Positions 49,252 to 59,300 of a stretch of 64,000 nt of DNA are shown piece by piece. The DNA comes from Pseudomonas sp. QS1027 (GTDB lineage Bacteria > Pseudomonadota > Gammaproteobacteria > Pseudomonadales > Pseudomonadaceae), in NCBI RefSeq assembly GCF_002814235.1, contig NZ_PHSU01000005.1, positions 62,001-126,000 on the forward strand. The letters run 5' to 3'. The notes beneath the pieces were generated by a model. The model was not told where the DNA came from, searched no databases, and worked only from the letters and a program-made list of their open reading frames with translations. The translations under genes and the position numbers were made by a program. Position 1 is the first letter of the stretch. Every line of letters starts with the position of its first letter.

Positions 49252-51420
49252 ATGCCAGCCCGATCGTTTTCCCAGTCGACACGCGCCGCTCAACGCGGCA
49301 TGGCCGCAACGCTGATGATCCTGTTTGTCGGCATGGCCCTGACCGTGACCGCCCTGGGGATGATGTACGGCATACGCGGCGCCCAGCAGCAGCAATTGGC
49401 GGCACACGCCACCTCGCCGGCGGAGTCGCGGGTCTGGAGTGGCGTGGAATGGGTGCGCCTGTACTTGCAGGGGCAGTTGCTGCTGGACAGCACCCTGGCC
49501 AATGTCACCCTGGGCAACCTGCCCATCAGCGCCAGCGGGCTCAGTGCACAGATCATTTCCAAAGTCGCCAGCGGTGGCAGCACGCTGGTCACGGCCACCG
49601 TCACTGCCACCAACACCCTGGCGACCAGCACCCTGCAAGTGGTCTACCTGCTGACACCGGCCAGCGCCGCGAGCTCGCCTCCCAGCGGCAACCTGCCGCC
49701 GGCGTTGCAGTTCAACGGCGACTTCAACTACAGCGGCGGCAGCCTGTCGATCACCAACGGCACGACCCTGGCGAACATCGCCGTGACCGGCGTGCTGACC
49801 ATTTCCAACGGCTCGACAGCCTATGTCTCCGGATGCGCCAAGGGCGGTATCAACCTCAGTGGCGGCGGTATCGCGAACAACGCGAGCCTCAGCACCGAAG
49901 GCACCTTTTCCATGAGTTCCAGCAGCCCGCCGGTCAACCTGACCGTAGCCGCCAAAACCATCAACATCACTCAGTCCGGCGGCAGCTACGCGGCGATCAG
50001 CGCCGGGGCTTTCACCGCCAATGTGATCTCGGCCGGATCGACGATCGGCACCGCCCTGGTCGGCGGTCTAAAAAACGCCGACAACTCGATCACCGCCGCC
50101 AACACCGGGACCGCCCTGATCACCCTCACCAATGGCACGGTCTACACCCTGGACCTGACCAAGGTCACTCAATCCGGCGGGGTCATCACCACCACCGCCG
50201 GCGCGCAGTTGATTTCCGGCACAGGTACCCTGCCCACCAGCATCTCGCTGACCTACAACGCGGTGTACGGCGGCGGCGTCAATTTCCTCACCGGCACCGT
50301 GGGCAGCCTCTGGGGCAACACCCTCGCGTTGACCGGCTACAGCGCCACCTACAACCTGCTCAAGGCCAACAGCAACGTCTCGATCCTCACCGCGACGGTG
50401 GGTCAGTTCCAAGGCGGCGGCACGTTGAGCGTGACGCAATACAACACGCCGACGTTCACCACCGCCAGCCAGATCACGGGCACCGTGCTCAACCAGAACG
50501 GCACGGCCTATACCGGTACCCCACTGGCGAACCTGACGCAGAACGTTGCCACCGCCTCACCCGGCCTGCCCGGCGTACCGTACTGCAACATCACCGCCAG
50601 CACGATAGATGTCACCCCCCTGCAAAGCCAAGCCAACTACGTGTTCTACTTTTCCGGGAACACGCCGATGCTGAAGATCCAGAACGTCAACACCGCCGCG
50701 GGCACGGCGGTGTCGGTGGGGCCGTACAACCTGGCGACCACCGACATGCGCACCCTGCTGGGGTCCAATTTCCTGACCTGCAACTACGGCAACAACAGTT
50801 GCGGCAACAGCGCGACCCCCACCAACGGCTGGACCTTCACCGGTATCCAGGCCCTCCCGCCGGGCGTGCTTTGGTTCCAGGGCAACGTCACCCTCGACGG
50901 CGTGCAGAGCCTGAGCCGGCTCACCAATACCGTGCTCACCACCGGTAGCGTCACCCTGACCAGCAACAGCTCGGTGCCCTTGTATTCACCGAACTTCTCC
51001 GGTTACTCGAGCCTGTGCACCGGCGCCTTCTACCCGACCAACCTGTGCAACAAAACCGCCACCCCGCCGGGACTGGCCACCTGGACCGACTCCTCCAACG
51101 TTGTCCACAGCGGCCTGCCCATCGGCAACATCGCCATTGAAGCCAACAGCGGACTGAGCACCAGCGGCTGGACCCTGTACGGCAACGTCATCCTCGGCGG
51201 CCTGGTCAGCACCTCGGGGGCCACCACCAATATCAAAGGTGCGCTGTCCACCGGCAACAACGGTACCAGTCCAACCACTATTTCCCAGGGCGGCATCGCC
51301 ATCGATGTGTCGGCCGTGACCGGTGACCAGACCATCACCAACCCTGGCACGCCCACCACGGGAGGCGGAAGCTCGGCGGTCCCGGCCTCGACGAAAGTGC
51401 GCTGGATCCGGGCGTATTGA
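49252..51420 (+). CDS. Giant PilX-like pilus protein, candidate tip adhesin
   Basis: A 722-residue protein whose N terminus (RAAQRGMAATLMILFVGMAL...MMYGIRGAQQQQLAAHATSP) is PilX-like: one hydrophobic helix followed by the QQQLA-A...SRVWSGVEW helix. The rest, some 580 residues, is Thr/Ser/Gly/Asn-rich and low in charge, with repetitive beta-structure-like stretches (NGTTLANIAVTGVLTISNGS; GSVTLTSNSSVPLYS). Ordinary PilX is about 170-200 residues. No PilY1 gene is nearby, so this extension may serve as a tip adhesin (inference). The ATG at 49,252 is preferred; a GTG at 49,207 is possible. Confidence 0.75.
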   Translation: MPARSFSQSTRAAQRGMAATLMILFVGMALTVTALGMMYGIRGAQQQQLAAHATSPAESRVWSGVEWVRLYLQGQLLLDSTLANVTLGNLPISASGLSAQIISKVASGGSTLVTATVTATNTLATSTLQVVYLLTPASAASSPPSGNLPPALQFNGDFNYSGGSLSITNGTTLANIAVTGVLTISNGSTAYVSGCAKGGINLSGGGIANNASLSTEGTFSMSSSSPPVNLTVAAKTINITQSGGSYAAISAGAFTANVISAGSTIGTALVGGLKNADNSITAANTGTALITLTNGTVYTLDLTKVTQSGGVITTTAGAQLISGTGTLPTSISLTYNAVYGGGVNFLTGTVGSLWGNTLALTGYSATYNLLKANSNVSILTATVGQFQGGGTLSVTQYNTPTFTTASQITGTVLNQNGTAYTGTPLANLTQNVATASPGLPGVPYCNITASTIDVTPLQSQANYVFYFSGNTPMLKIQNVNTAAGTAVSVGPYNLATTDMRTLLGSNFLTCNYGNNSCGNSATPTNGWTFTGIQALPPGVLWFQGNVTLDGVQSLSRLTNTVLTTGSVTLTSNSSVPLYSPNFSGYSSLCTGAFYPTNLCNKTATPPGLATWTDSSNVVHSGLPIGNIAIEANSGLSTSGWTLYGNVILGGLVSTSGATTNIKGALSTGNNGTSPTTISQGGIAIDVSAVTGDQTITNPGTPTTGGGSSAVPASTKVRWIRAY

Positions 51421-51432
51421 ATGTTCCTCACG

Positions 51433-51730
51433 CTAAATCTCATAGAACTGGCGCATGCGGAACAAATTTGATCGAGTAAATCCGCGTAACCCAGGTTGCG
51501 TCCGAGCCAGATGCTCGGCCAACTGGCTGACCACTGCATCGCCCCACTCGGCCTGTTCCAGCTTACGGCTGATATAAGCCCCCACCTGCCAATAAACTCA
51601 ATCAGCCGGGTATTCACCGCTTGCACGGCTTGCAAGCCTGGCACTGTTAATCAACGCAAGCACTTCGTCGAAGCGGTCATCTGCCCGAGCATCGGACACG
51701 CTGGTCACCACTTTTTCTGGTCGGTTCAAG
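51433..51730 (-). pseudogene. Remnant of a YhcG/DUF1016 nuclease gene
   Basis: Three minus-strand frames together give the N-terminal DUF1016 sequence: SDARADDRFDEVLALINSA, then LQAVQAVNTRLIE, then YWQVGAYISRKLEQAEWGDA...LAEHLARTQPGLRGFTRSNL...FRMRQFYEI and a stop. A one-base insertion and a one-base deletion separate them, and the C-terminal PD-(D/E)XK nuclease domain is absent. The gene is dead and lies between the pilin operon and ggt. Confidence 0.75.
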
Positions 51731-51942
51731 CACACACTCCATGCGACGCAGCAGACAGGTAGATCGAGATATTTACCTGTCAGACTGATTGCCTGTCACG
51801 GGCAATATGTAAACTTGATCTTTCCAGCCATGAACTAGCGGCTCATCGGTTTTCCTGTTCCTGGCCCCGCTAGCTCAACGATTGTTCCCGCCGCCGCCCC
51901 CGGACTATAGTGCCGGGCAAGTCCATGGCAGGAGCCTACACA

Positions 51943-53775
51943 GTGCACTCACGTTTTCCATCACGTCGTTTCCCTCTTCGCGCCCTGGCTCTCAGCCTCG
52001 CGTTCACCCTCAGCAACGCACCCGTTGCCTCAGCCGACACCACCCTGCCCGACGCGCCGGAAATCGGCACGGGCTATCGCACCGGCATGCTCACGCAACA
52101 CGCGGCCCGGCACATGGCCGCGGCGGCCAACCCGCTGGCGGCCGAGGCCGGGCGCGAGATCCTGCGCCAGGGCGGCTCCGCCGTGGATGCCGCGATTGCC
52201 ATGCAAGCCGTCCTGACCCTGGTGGAACCGCAAGCCACCGGCATTGGCGGCGGTGCCTTCATCATGGTCTGGGACGGCAAAAAGGTGCATGCCTACGACG
52301 GCCGTGAAACCGCACCGGCAGGCGCGACAGAGAAACTCTTCCTCAAACCTGACGGCACCCCGATGGCCTTCACCCAGGCACAGATCGGCGGACGCTCGGT
52401 CGGTACGCCAGGGGTGATGCGCGCCCTCGAACTGGCCCATCGCACCCAGGGCCGCCTGCCCTGGGCGAAGCTCTTCGAGCCGGCCATCCGCCTGGCCGAA
52501 CAAGGCTTCCCGATTTCGCCACGCCTGCACAAGCAGATCGTCGCCAGTCCGTTCCTGCCCCACTCTCCCGCCATGGCCGCCTACTTCCTCAATGCCGACG
52601 GCAGCCCGAAAGCGGTCGGTACGACGCTGAAGAATCCGAAGCTGGCCGCCGTGCTCAAGCGCATCGCCAACGAAGGCACGGACGCACTCTACAAGGGTGT
52701 CATCGCCGAGGAGATCGTCGCCGCGGTCAATGGCAGCGCCAACCCCGGAACGCTTTCGCTGGCCGACCTGCAAGGCTATCAAGCCAAGGAGCGCACACCG
52801 CTGTGCTCCGACTACAAGCAATGGCAGCTCTGCGGCATGCCACCCCCGTCCTCCGGCGGCATCGCCATCGCGCAGATCTTCGGCACCTTGCAGGCCCTGG
52901 AAGCGCAGGACAAACGCCAGGCGCTGTCAGCCCTCGGCCCGGTGAAAAGCTCAAGCCCCGCCGGTCTCGAGCCGCGCCCACAGGCCGTGCACCTGATCGC
53001 CGAAGCCGACCGCCTGGCCTATGCCGATCGGGGCCTGTATGTCGCCGACAGCGATTTCATCCCGGTCCCGGTCGCCGGGCTGATCGACCCCGGATACCTC
53101 GCCCGCCGCGCCCGCCTGATCGGCGAACGCAGCCTGGGCCAGGCCGAACCCGGCGTCCCGGCCGGTATCCAGGTAGCCCTGGCGCCGGACCGCTCGCCGA
53201 TGCGCATTTCCACCTCGCAGATCGTCGCCGTGGACGACCAGGGCGGTGCCGTGTCGATGACCACCACGGTGGAAAGCTCGTTCGGTTCGCACCTGATGGT
53301 CGAGGGTTTTATCCTCAACAACCAGTTGACCGACTTCTCCTTCATCCCGAGCGAAAACGGCAAGCCGGTGGCCAACCGTGTCGAGCCGGGCAAGCGTCCA
53401 CGCTCGTCCATGGCGCCGACTCTGGTGTTCAATCGGGCGAACGGGGAATTCCTCGGCACCGTCGGCTCGCCCGGCGGCTCGCAGATCATCGAGTACGTCT
53501 CCAAGACCCTGGTCGGTTTGCTGGACTGGAAACTCGATCCGCAGTCAGCCATCAACCTGCCCAACTTCGGTAGCCGCAATGGCCCCACCGAACTGGAGCA
53601 AGGCCTGTTCTCGGCGCAGCTGGTAAAGGCGTTGCAGGACAAGGGCCACGCCGTCAACGAACTGGACATGACCAGCGGCACCCAGGCGATCATGCGGGTG
53701 CGTGATGCCAAAGGGCAGTCGTCATGGGCCGGCGGCGCCGACCCTCGGCGCGAAGGCGAGGCCTTGGGCGACTGA
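51943..53775 (+). CDS. ggt: Gamma-glutamyltransferase
   Basis: Periplasmic Ntn-hydrolase that cleaves gamma-glutamyl bonds of glutathione and related compounds. The protein of about 610 residues starts at GTG (MHSRFPSRRFPLRALALSLA) with AGGAG eight bases upstream, followed by a signal peptide ending ASA. SAVDAAIAMQAVLTLVEPQATGIGGGAFI is the large-subunit signature. The autocleavage/nucleophile Thr lies in GGAVSMTTTVESSFGS (near 437-440), and the GSPGGSQIIEYV motif is in the small subunit. A GTG 33 bp earlier is an alternative start. Confidence 0.93.
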   Translation: MHSRFPSRRFPLRALALSLAFTLSNAPVASADTTLPDAPEIGTGYRTGMLTQHAARHMAAAANPLAAEAGREILRQGGSAVDAAIAMQAVLTLVEPQATGIGGGAFIMVWDGKKVHAYDGRETAPAGATEKLFLKPDGTPMAFTQAQIGGRSVGTPGVMRALELAHRTQGRLPWAKLFEPAIRLAEQGFPISPRLHKQIVASPFLPHSPAMAAYFLNADGSPKAVGTTLKNPKLAAVLKRIANEGTDALYKGVIAEEIVAAVNGSANPGTLSLADLQGYQAKERTPLCSDYKQWQLCGMPPPSSGGIAIAQIFGTLQALEAQDKRQALSALGPVKSSSPAGLEPRPQAVHLIAEADRLAYADRGLYVADSDFIPVPVAGLIDPGYLARRARLIGERSLGQAEPGVPAGIQVALAPDRSPMRISTSQIVAVDDQGGAVSMTTTVESSFGSHLMVEGFILNNQLTDFSFIPSENGKPVANRVEPGKRPRSSMAPTLVFNRANGEFLGTVGSPGGSQIIEYVSKTLVGLLDWKLDPQSAINLPNFGSRNGPTELEQGLFSAQLVKALQDKGHAVNELDMTSGTQAIMRVRDAKGQSSWAGGADPRREGEALGD

Positions 53776-53891
53776 AACGTCTTGGCACACTCTGGGGCGA
53801 CAGCTCTTCACAATATGTTGAGAAATCGCCCCGTATACTTCGGCCGTCCACAGATTGCCCAGCGACCCGCGTCCTCTCTTTCGGTATCACT

Positions 53892-55358
53892 ATGCGAATG
53901 ACACGCCCTTTCCTGCTCCTGCTCTTGATGAGCGGCCTATTGTTCTTTTTCGGACTGGGTAACCACGAGTTGCAGGGCTCCACCGAATCCCGGGTAGCCG
54001 GGATCGCAATGGAAATGCACCTGACCCAGGATTGGGTCACACCCCACCTGCTGGGCGAGCCCTTCCTGGAAAAACCACCGCTGAGCCTCTGGCTCGACGC
54101 CAGCGCCATACAACTGTTTGGCGGCACTCCCCTGGCCGTGCGCCTGGCCTCGGCCTTCGCCGGCCTGTTCACGGTGCTCGCGCTGTTTGCGTTCCTGCGC
54201 AAGATCGGTCGCCCGACCGTGCTGGCCTGGACCGCCGCCGCGATGCTCGCGACCATGGCCAGTTACCTGGGCAACGCGCGTCAGGTCGGCGAAGACGCAC
54301 TGCTCAGCCTCGGAGTGACCCTGGCCCTGCTGGCTTTCTTCCGGGCCACCGAGCAAGCGGCGCAAGGCAACAGGACCCGCGGCGCCTGGTGCGTCTTCGT
54401 CCTCGGCATCGCGATCTCGACCCTGAGCAAGGGGGTACTGGGCCTGGCCTTGCCGGGCGTCGTGATTTTCGTCTACCTGGTGAGCCAAAGCCTGATCGAC
54501 AGACGCTTCACCCTCGGCAACTGGCTGCGCCCGGCACTGTTCACCACGCTAGGGCTGATCCCTCTGCTGATCTGGCTGGCCCTGCTCTACCAGCGCGGCG
54601 GCCTGCAGGCCATCGGTGAAGTGCTGTGGGCCAACAGCGTCGGCCGCTTCAGCGGCTCTTTCACCTCCGCCGGACACTACGAGCCGTTCCACTACTACCT
54701 GGCCAAGCTGCCGGAAGCCTTCCTGCCCTGGAACCTGCTGGTGTACCTGGGCCTGTGGACGCTGCGCAAGCGCCTGGTGGCCAACCGTCACCTGCTGTTT
54801 GCTACCGTCTGGATCCTCGCCCAGTTCACGATGCTGACCCTGGCCTCCAGCAAGCGCATGGTCTACCTGATGTCCATGGCCCCGGCCGCCGCCATCATCG
54901 CCGCCGAATACGCGGTGGTGATCCTCGAGTGGTTGCGTCGGCGCTCGGCCACCTCGCCCTTCAGCGCCAAGCTGGTGAAACATCGCCGCCCCCTGGCAGT
55001 GGGGTTGATGGGGTTGGTGGTCTGCGCCTACCTGGTGCTGGCGACGCTGGAGTCGCGCATCGACCTCAAGAGCTCCTTCAAACCGCTGACCGACCAGATC
55101 ATCGAGTTGCAGGCCCATGGCAAGCAGGTCGCGCTGTTCCAACCGGAAGAGCGACTGGCCTCCACCGTGTTCTATACCCGGCGCCAGCAGCAGGTACTGA
55201 TGACCGAAGCCGAGTTGACGGCCTTCCTCGCCGCCTCGCCGGACAACGTGGTCATCGTCGACCAGAACCTGAAAATTCCGACACCTCCAGCGCCGATCAA
55301 GGTCCTGAGCAGCATCACCATCGGTGGCAAGCGTCTGTATCATTTCTACGGGCAGTAA
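53892..55358 (+). CDS. GT39/ArnT-like membrane glycosyltransferase
   Basis: A 488-residue integral membrane protein with about ten helices and a C-terminal soluble domain. The first loop carries the catalytic-type motif ELQGSTESRVAGIAMEM followed by FLEKPPLSLWLDA, as in ArnT and other PMT-family enzymes that use polyprenyl-phosphate sugars. No arn genes are adjacent, so the sugar and acceptor are not known. A strong terminator follows. Confidence 0.85.
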   Translation: MRMTRPFLLLLLMSGLLFFFGLGNHELQGSTESRVAGIAMEMHLTQDWVTPHLLGEPFLEKPPLSLWLDASAIQLFGGTPLAVRLASAFAGLFTVLALFAFLRKIGRPTVLAWTAAAMLATMASYLGNARQVGEDALLSLGVTLALLAFFRATEQAAQGNRTRGAWCVFVLGIAISTLSKGVLGLALPGVVIFVYLVSQSLIDRRFTLGNWLRPALFTTLGLIPLLIWLALLYQRGGLQAIGEVLWANSVGRFSGSFTSAGHYEPFHYYLAKLPEAFLPWNLLVYLGLWTLRKRLVANRHLLFATVWILAQFTMLTLASSKRMVYLMSMAPAAAIIAAEYAVVILEWLRRRSATSPFSAKLVKHRRPLAVGLMGLVVCAYLVLATLESRIDLKSSFKPLTDQIIELQAHGKQVALFQPEERLASTVFYTRRQQQVLMTEAELTAFLAASPDNVVIVDQNLKIPTPPAPIKVLSSITIGGKRLYHFYGQ

Positions 55359-55387
55359 GTTGCCCCGCACTGCCCACCCATAAAGAG

Positions 55388-55415
55388 CCGGCGCCTTCGA
55401 AGCGCCGGTTTTTTT
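55388..55415 (+). terminator. Intrinsic terminator after the GT39 gene
   Basis: CCGGCGC-cttcgaa-GCGCCGG followed by TTTTTTT. Confidence 0.95.
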
Positions 55416-55611
55416 GCCTGAAAAATCGGTTTCGCAAACAAATAACACTATCCTCGGTACTGAGTTACCCAGAAACATGCTGCAAGACAAAAATCTTTCA
55501 GCTATTTGTGTTAGCGCCGATACAGGCTCTACCAACAAATTCAGCTGGCTCCAAAAACAACACCTTCCAGCCACCCGATAGCACGCAACACAACGTTCCT
55601 GGAGGAATTCG

Positions 55612-57534
55612 ATGAATAGCTGGTTCGGCAATATCAGCGTCAACCTGAAACTTGGCCTGGGTTTCGGCTTGGTGCTGCTCCTGACCACCATCCTGGCCCT
55701 GACCGGCTGGAACAGCCTGGGTGGGCTGATCGACCGCAGCAACTGGATGAGTGACATCACCCAGCTCAACGCCTCGCTGACCAAACTGCGCGTGGCGCGC
55801 CTGCAATACATGCTGACCAACGGCGACGAAACTGCCGCCCAGAACGTCCAGGTCAACCTGCAAGCGTTCATCGATCAACAGCAGAAGCTGATCGGCAGTT
55901 TCAAGAGCCCGGAAAACCTCAAGCTGCTCAAGGAGCAGGCTGACCTCATCACGCAATACCAGCAATCACTGAACAAGATGCGCGATGCCTATCGCACCGG
56001 TAACGGCGCACGCCAGACCATGAGCGACAACGCCGATACCGTCAGCAAGCTGATCACCACCATCAACGACCAGGTGCTGCACATGCAGCCCGGCGAGGAA
56101 GGCCGCTTCGAACGCTTCCAGGCCATCACCCGGGCCAAGGAACAGTTCCAGCTGACCCGCTATGAAGTGCGTGGCTATGCCGCCAACAGCAACCCGGACA
56201 CCGAGCAGAAAGCCTTCAATCAGTTGAGTGAAGCGATCAACGGCCTCAAGGCCCTGGAGCAAGCCTTCAGCAGCGCCGAACAGGGCTCCGTGACCCAGCT
56301 CGAGACGGCCCTGGGCAACTACCGCACCGCCTTGCAGGCCTACAAGTCCGCCAACGCCGCCGCCGTGCAGGCGCGCAAGGAAATGACCGACCAGGGCACC
56401 GACATCGTCACCCGCAGCGAAGCGCTGTATCAGATCCAGCTGGACCGTCGTGACAGCGAAAGCGCCCAGGCCCGCAGCTTCCAACTGGGCAGTACGCTGC
56501 TGGCATTGCTGGTCGGGATTCTCGCCGCCGTCGTCATCACCCGGCAGATCACCCGCCCGATCCACGAGACCCTCGGTGTGGTCGAGCGCATTGCCGCCGG
56601 CGACCTGACCCACAACCTGGTAGTCACCCGCCGTGACGAATTGGGCGTGTTGCAACAAGGCATCCAGCGCATGGGCAGCACCCTGCGCGACTTGATCAGC
56701 GGTATCCGCGATGGCGTCACCCAGATCGCCAGCGCCGCCGAGGAACTCTCGGCGGTCACCGAACAGACCAGCGCCGGGGTCAACAGCCAGAAGATCGAAA
56801 CCGACCAGGTCGCCACCGCCATGCACGAAATGACCGCCACCGTTCAGGAGGTCGCGCGCAATGCCGAACAGGCCTCCCAGGCCGCCGCCGCAGCGGACGG
56901 TGAAGCCCGTGAAGGTGACAAGGTGGTCGGCGAGGCCATTGCCCAGATCGAACGCCTGGCCACCGAAGTGGTGCGCTCGACCGAAGCCATGACCGTGTTG
57001 CAGAAGGAAAGCGACAAGATCGGTGCCGTCATGGACGTGATCAAGGCCGTGGCCGAACAGACCAACCTGCTGGCACTCAACGCCGCCATCGAGGCGGCGC
57101 GGGCTGGTGAAGCCGGTCGCGGGTTTGCCGTGGTAGCCGATGAAGTGCGCGGCCTGGCCCAGCGCACCCAGAAGTCCACCGAGGAGATCGAGGGCCTGGT
57201 CGCGGCCTTGCAGAACGGCACCCAGCAAGTGGCGAATGTGATGAACAACAGCCGCACCCTGACCGACAGCAGCGTCGCCTTGACCCGCAAGGCCGGCACC
57301 TCACTGGAAAACATCACCCGCACGGTGTCGAACATCCAGTCGATGAACCAGCAGATCGCTGCGGCAGCCGAGCAGCAGAGCGCGGTGGCCGAAGAAATCA
57401 GTCGCAGCATCGTCAATGTCCGTGACGTGTCCGAACAGACCGCCGCCGCCAGCGACGAAACCGCGGCGTCCAGCGTCGAACTGGCCCGGTTGGGTAATCA
57501 GTTGCAGATGATGGTCAGCCACTTCCGAGTCTGA
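55612..57534 (+). CDS. Methyl-accepting chemotaxis protein, HBM type
   Basis: A 640-residue chemoreceptor. TM1 lies near residues 13-33, a long helical periplasmic region (about 35-285) is of the HBM (helical bimodular) type seen in McpS, TM2 is near 290-310 ([18 protein letters not shown]), and a HAMP domain follows. The cytoplasmic signalling tip has [20 protein letters not shown] near 482-501. HBM receptors in Pseudomonas sense organic acids such as TCA intermediates or quinate; the ligand here is not known. GGAGGAATTC precedes the start. Confidence 0.95.
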   Translation: MNSWFGNISVNLKLGLGFGLVLLLTTILALTGWNSLGGLIDRSNWMSDITQLNASLTKLRVARLQYMLTNGDETAAQNVQVNLQAFIDQQQKLIGSFKSPENLKLLKEQADLITQYQQSLNKMRDAYRTGNGARQTMSDNADTVSKLITTINDQVLHMQPGEEGRFERFQAITRAKEQFQLTRYEVRGYAANSNPDTEQKAFNQLSEAINGLKALEQAFSSAEQGSVTQLETALGNYRTALQAYKSANAAAVQARKEMTDQGTDIVTRSEALYQIQLDRRDSESAQARSFQLGSTLLALLVGILAAVVITRQITRPIHETLGVVERIAAGDLTHNLVVTRRDELGVLQQGIQRMGSTLRDLISGIRDGVTQIASAAEELSAVTEQTSAGVNSQKIETDQVATAMHEMTATVQEVARNAEQASQAAAAADGEAREGDKVVGEAIAQIERLATEVVRSTEAMTVLQKESDKIGAVMDVIKAVAEQTNLLALNAAIEAARAGEAGRGFAVVADEVRGLAQRTQKSTEEIEGLVAALQNGTQQVANVMNNSRTLTDSSVALTRKAGTSLENITRTVSNIQSMNQQIAAAAEQQSAVAEEISRSIVNVRDVSEQTAAASDETAASSVELARLGNQLQMMVSHFRV

Positions 57535-57695
57535 TACCCCGTCTCGTCGAGGCCCACAGAAGGGAATCTGTGGAGCCTGCAAGGGCGAAAAAAACAGCCC
57601 CCCCTCGGACATCCAACCGGCTTCAAAGACCTCTTCGCGGCAATCCGGCAGGCTCCGCGCCTAACTGCGATCGAATTCAACCTGAATGGACGTCC

Positions 57696-58064
57696 TCAGA
57701 CGCAAATCGCATTGGTAAACACCAACCGATTGCCGAACGGATCATGGAGAGTCATGTCCAGACTGCCCCAGGGCATGGCCTGAATCTCTGGCGGTACCTC
57801 GCCGCCGGCGCTGTCCAGCAACTGCGCCCGGAACGCTTCCAGCTCGTCGGTTTCGATGCGCAGCGCCGCCCCCGGCTTCGCGTCGCCCTTGTGCTCGCTC
57901 AGATGCAGCACGCAGTCGCCCCGGGACACTTGCAGGTACAACGGAAACCCGGGCTCGAAACGGTGCTGCCAATCGACGAAGAACCCGAGGAAGTCGATGT
58001 AGAACGCCAACGCCTTGCCCTCGTCATCGATATGCAGGACGGGAGTGGTTTTACCGAAGCTCAT
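57696..58064 (-). CDS. VOC-family protein, bleomycin-resistance-like
   Basis: A 122-residue single-domain VOC protein (MSFGKTTPVLHIDDEGKALAFYIDFLGF; HLSEHKGDA; LHDPFGNRLVF). It belongs to the glyoxalase superfamily group with a W-x-H-RFEP segment seen in bleomycin-binding-like proteins. No metal set is obvious, so it may bind a ligand rather than catalyse. Confidence 0.88.
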   Translation of the reverse strand: MSFGKTTPVLHIDDEGKALAFYIDFLGFFVDWQHRFEPGFPLYLQVSRGDCVLHLSEHKGDAKPGAALRIETDELEAFRAQLLDSAGGEVPPEIQAMPWGSLDMTLHDPFGNRLVFTNAICV

Positions 58065-58271
58065 GACGGGTCTTCCTGGCTACCTGGATCAAAGCGCTTC
58101 GGCCTCGAAAGCAGATTCTTTAATAGCCAGATGCCACCAGTGCAAAAAGCGCGAAGTGGCTCGCAAAAACCGCGTCGCAAAGCCTCCGGGCGCGCAGGCA
58201 AGCGGGCAGATCGCAGCGCCTGGTCGGGCTGATCGCCACCCTGACCCGGGAGCGATCAACCCACGGTTGCG

Positions 58272-59165
58272 TTACACCATCTCGTTGAGAATCCACTCGG
58301 TTACCGAGGTGCGCTTGGGCTTCCAGCCCAGCAGTTCGCGGGCTTTCTTGCCACGCACCCGGCTGTTGGAACCCAGGCCATAGTTGGCCATTTCATAGCC
58401 CCACTCAGCCTCGGCATCAGCCAGCGGCCAGTCCTGCGGTTCGCCCAGGTTCAGGGCCCGGGCCATCGCGGTGGTCATCTCGATAAACGCGGCCTCACCG
58501 CTTTCCACGAAATAGAAGGCGCCCGCCGGGGTATTGGTCAGCGCCAGCAGATACAGCGCCACCACGTCATCGATATGCACGTTGGACCAGATGTTCCGGC
58601 CCGTGCCCACATGGCGCACCACACCACTCTTGCGTGCCTGTTTGAGCAGTCGCGGCAACTGCACGCTGTCGCGGTTCACGCCCTGGCTATGGCCGTAGAT
58701 CAGCGTGTTGCAGAGCACCGCCGAGCGTACGCCGAAGGCCGCCGCGCCCAGGACCAGGTTGTCGATGGCTACGCGCGCAGCCTTGTCGACAGTCGGTTCG
58801 GGCAGTTGGTCTTCGTAGTAGATACGGTCGCTGGCCAGGCCGCCGGAGGCGTCGCCGACGATGCTCGAACCGCTGGTGTGCAGGAACACCTTGTCGGAAC
58901 CACGCAGAGCACCGAGCAAGGCTTCGACCGCCCCCCGATGGTCGCTGCTGGCGGCGTTGATCACCGCGTCGGCCTGGCGTGCCTGTTCGGCCAGCAGCAG
59001 GCTGTCATCCAGGGTGCCGATGACCGGGGCAATGCCCAGGCGGCGCATTTCTTCGGCCTGTTCGGCGCTGCGCACAAGGCCTGTGACCTGATGGCCGGCC
59101 TTGACCAGGCCAGTGGCGATGGAACCGCCGATAAAGCCGGCGGCGCCGGTAATGAAAACATTCAT
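58272..59165 (-). CDS. NAD(P)-dependent epimerase/reductase family protein
   Basis: A 297-residue extended-SDR protein with the nucleotide motif ITGAAGFIGGSIA (residues 5-17) and HTSGSSIVGD. The usual YxxxK cannot be aligned with confidence (VDKAARVAIDNLVL holds the Lys). The start is the ATG coding MNVFITGAAG with GGAG upstream; the longer frame is unlikely. The LysR gene upstream on the same strand may control it. Confidence 0.87.
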   Translation of the reverse strand: MNVFITGAAGFIGGSIATGLVKAGHQVTGLVRSAEQAEEMRRLGIAPVIGTLDDSLLLAEQARQADAVINAASSDHRGAVEALLGALRGSDKVFLHTSGSSIVGDASGGLASDRIYYEDQLPEPTVDKAARVAIDNLVLGAAAFGVRSAVLCNTLIYGHSQGVNRDSVQLPRLLKQARKSGVVRHVGTGRNIWSNVHIDDVVALYLLALTNTPAGAFYFVESGEAAFIEMTTAMARALNLGEPQDWPLADAEAEWGYEMANYGLGSNSRVRGKKARELLGWKPKRTSVTEWILNEMV

Positions 59166-59300
59166 GGAGAAACTCCGTGCGTGGGTAAGTGATGGATTCA
59201 GTATCAAAGACTTATCCGTGCCGAATAAGCCCGTGGGACCCAATTCACTCTTGCGCAGGAGTCACGAATTATCTGAACGCTGGCCGCGCCATACCGACGC

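Noticed and set aside
50068..50439. Gly/Val-rich minus-strand frame inside the giant PilX-like gene
   Set aside because: Antisense of a Thr/Ser-rich coding sequence; no start signals or family.
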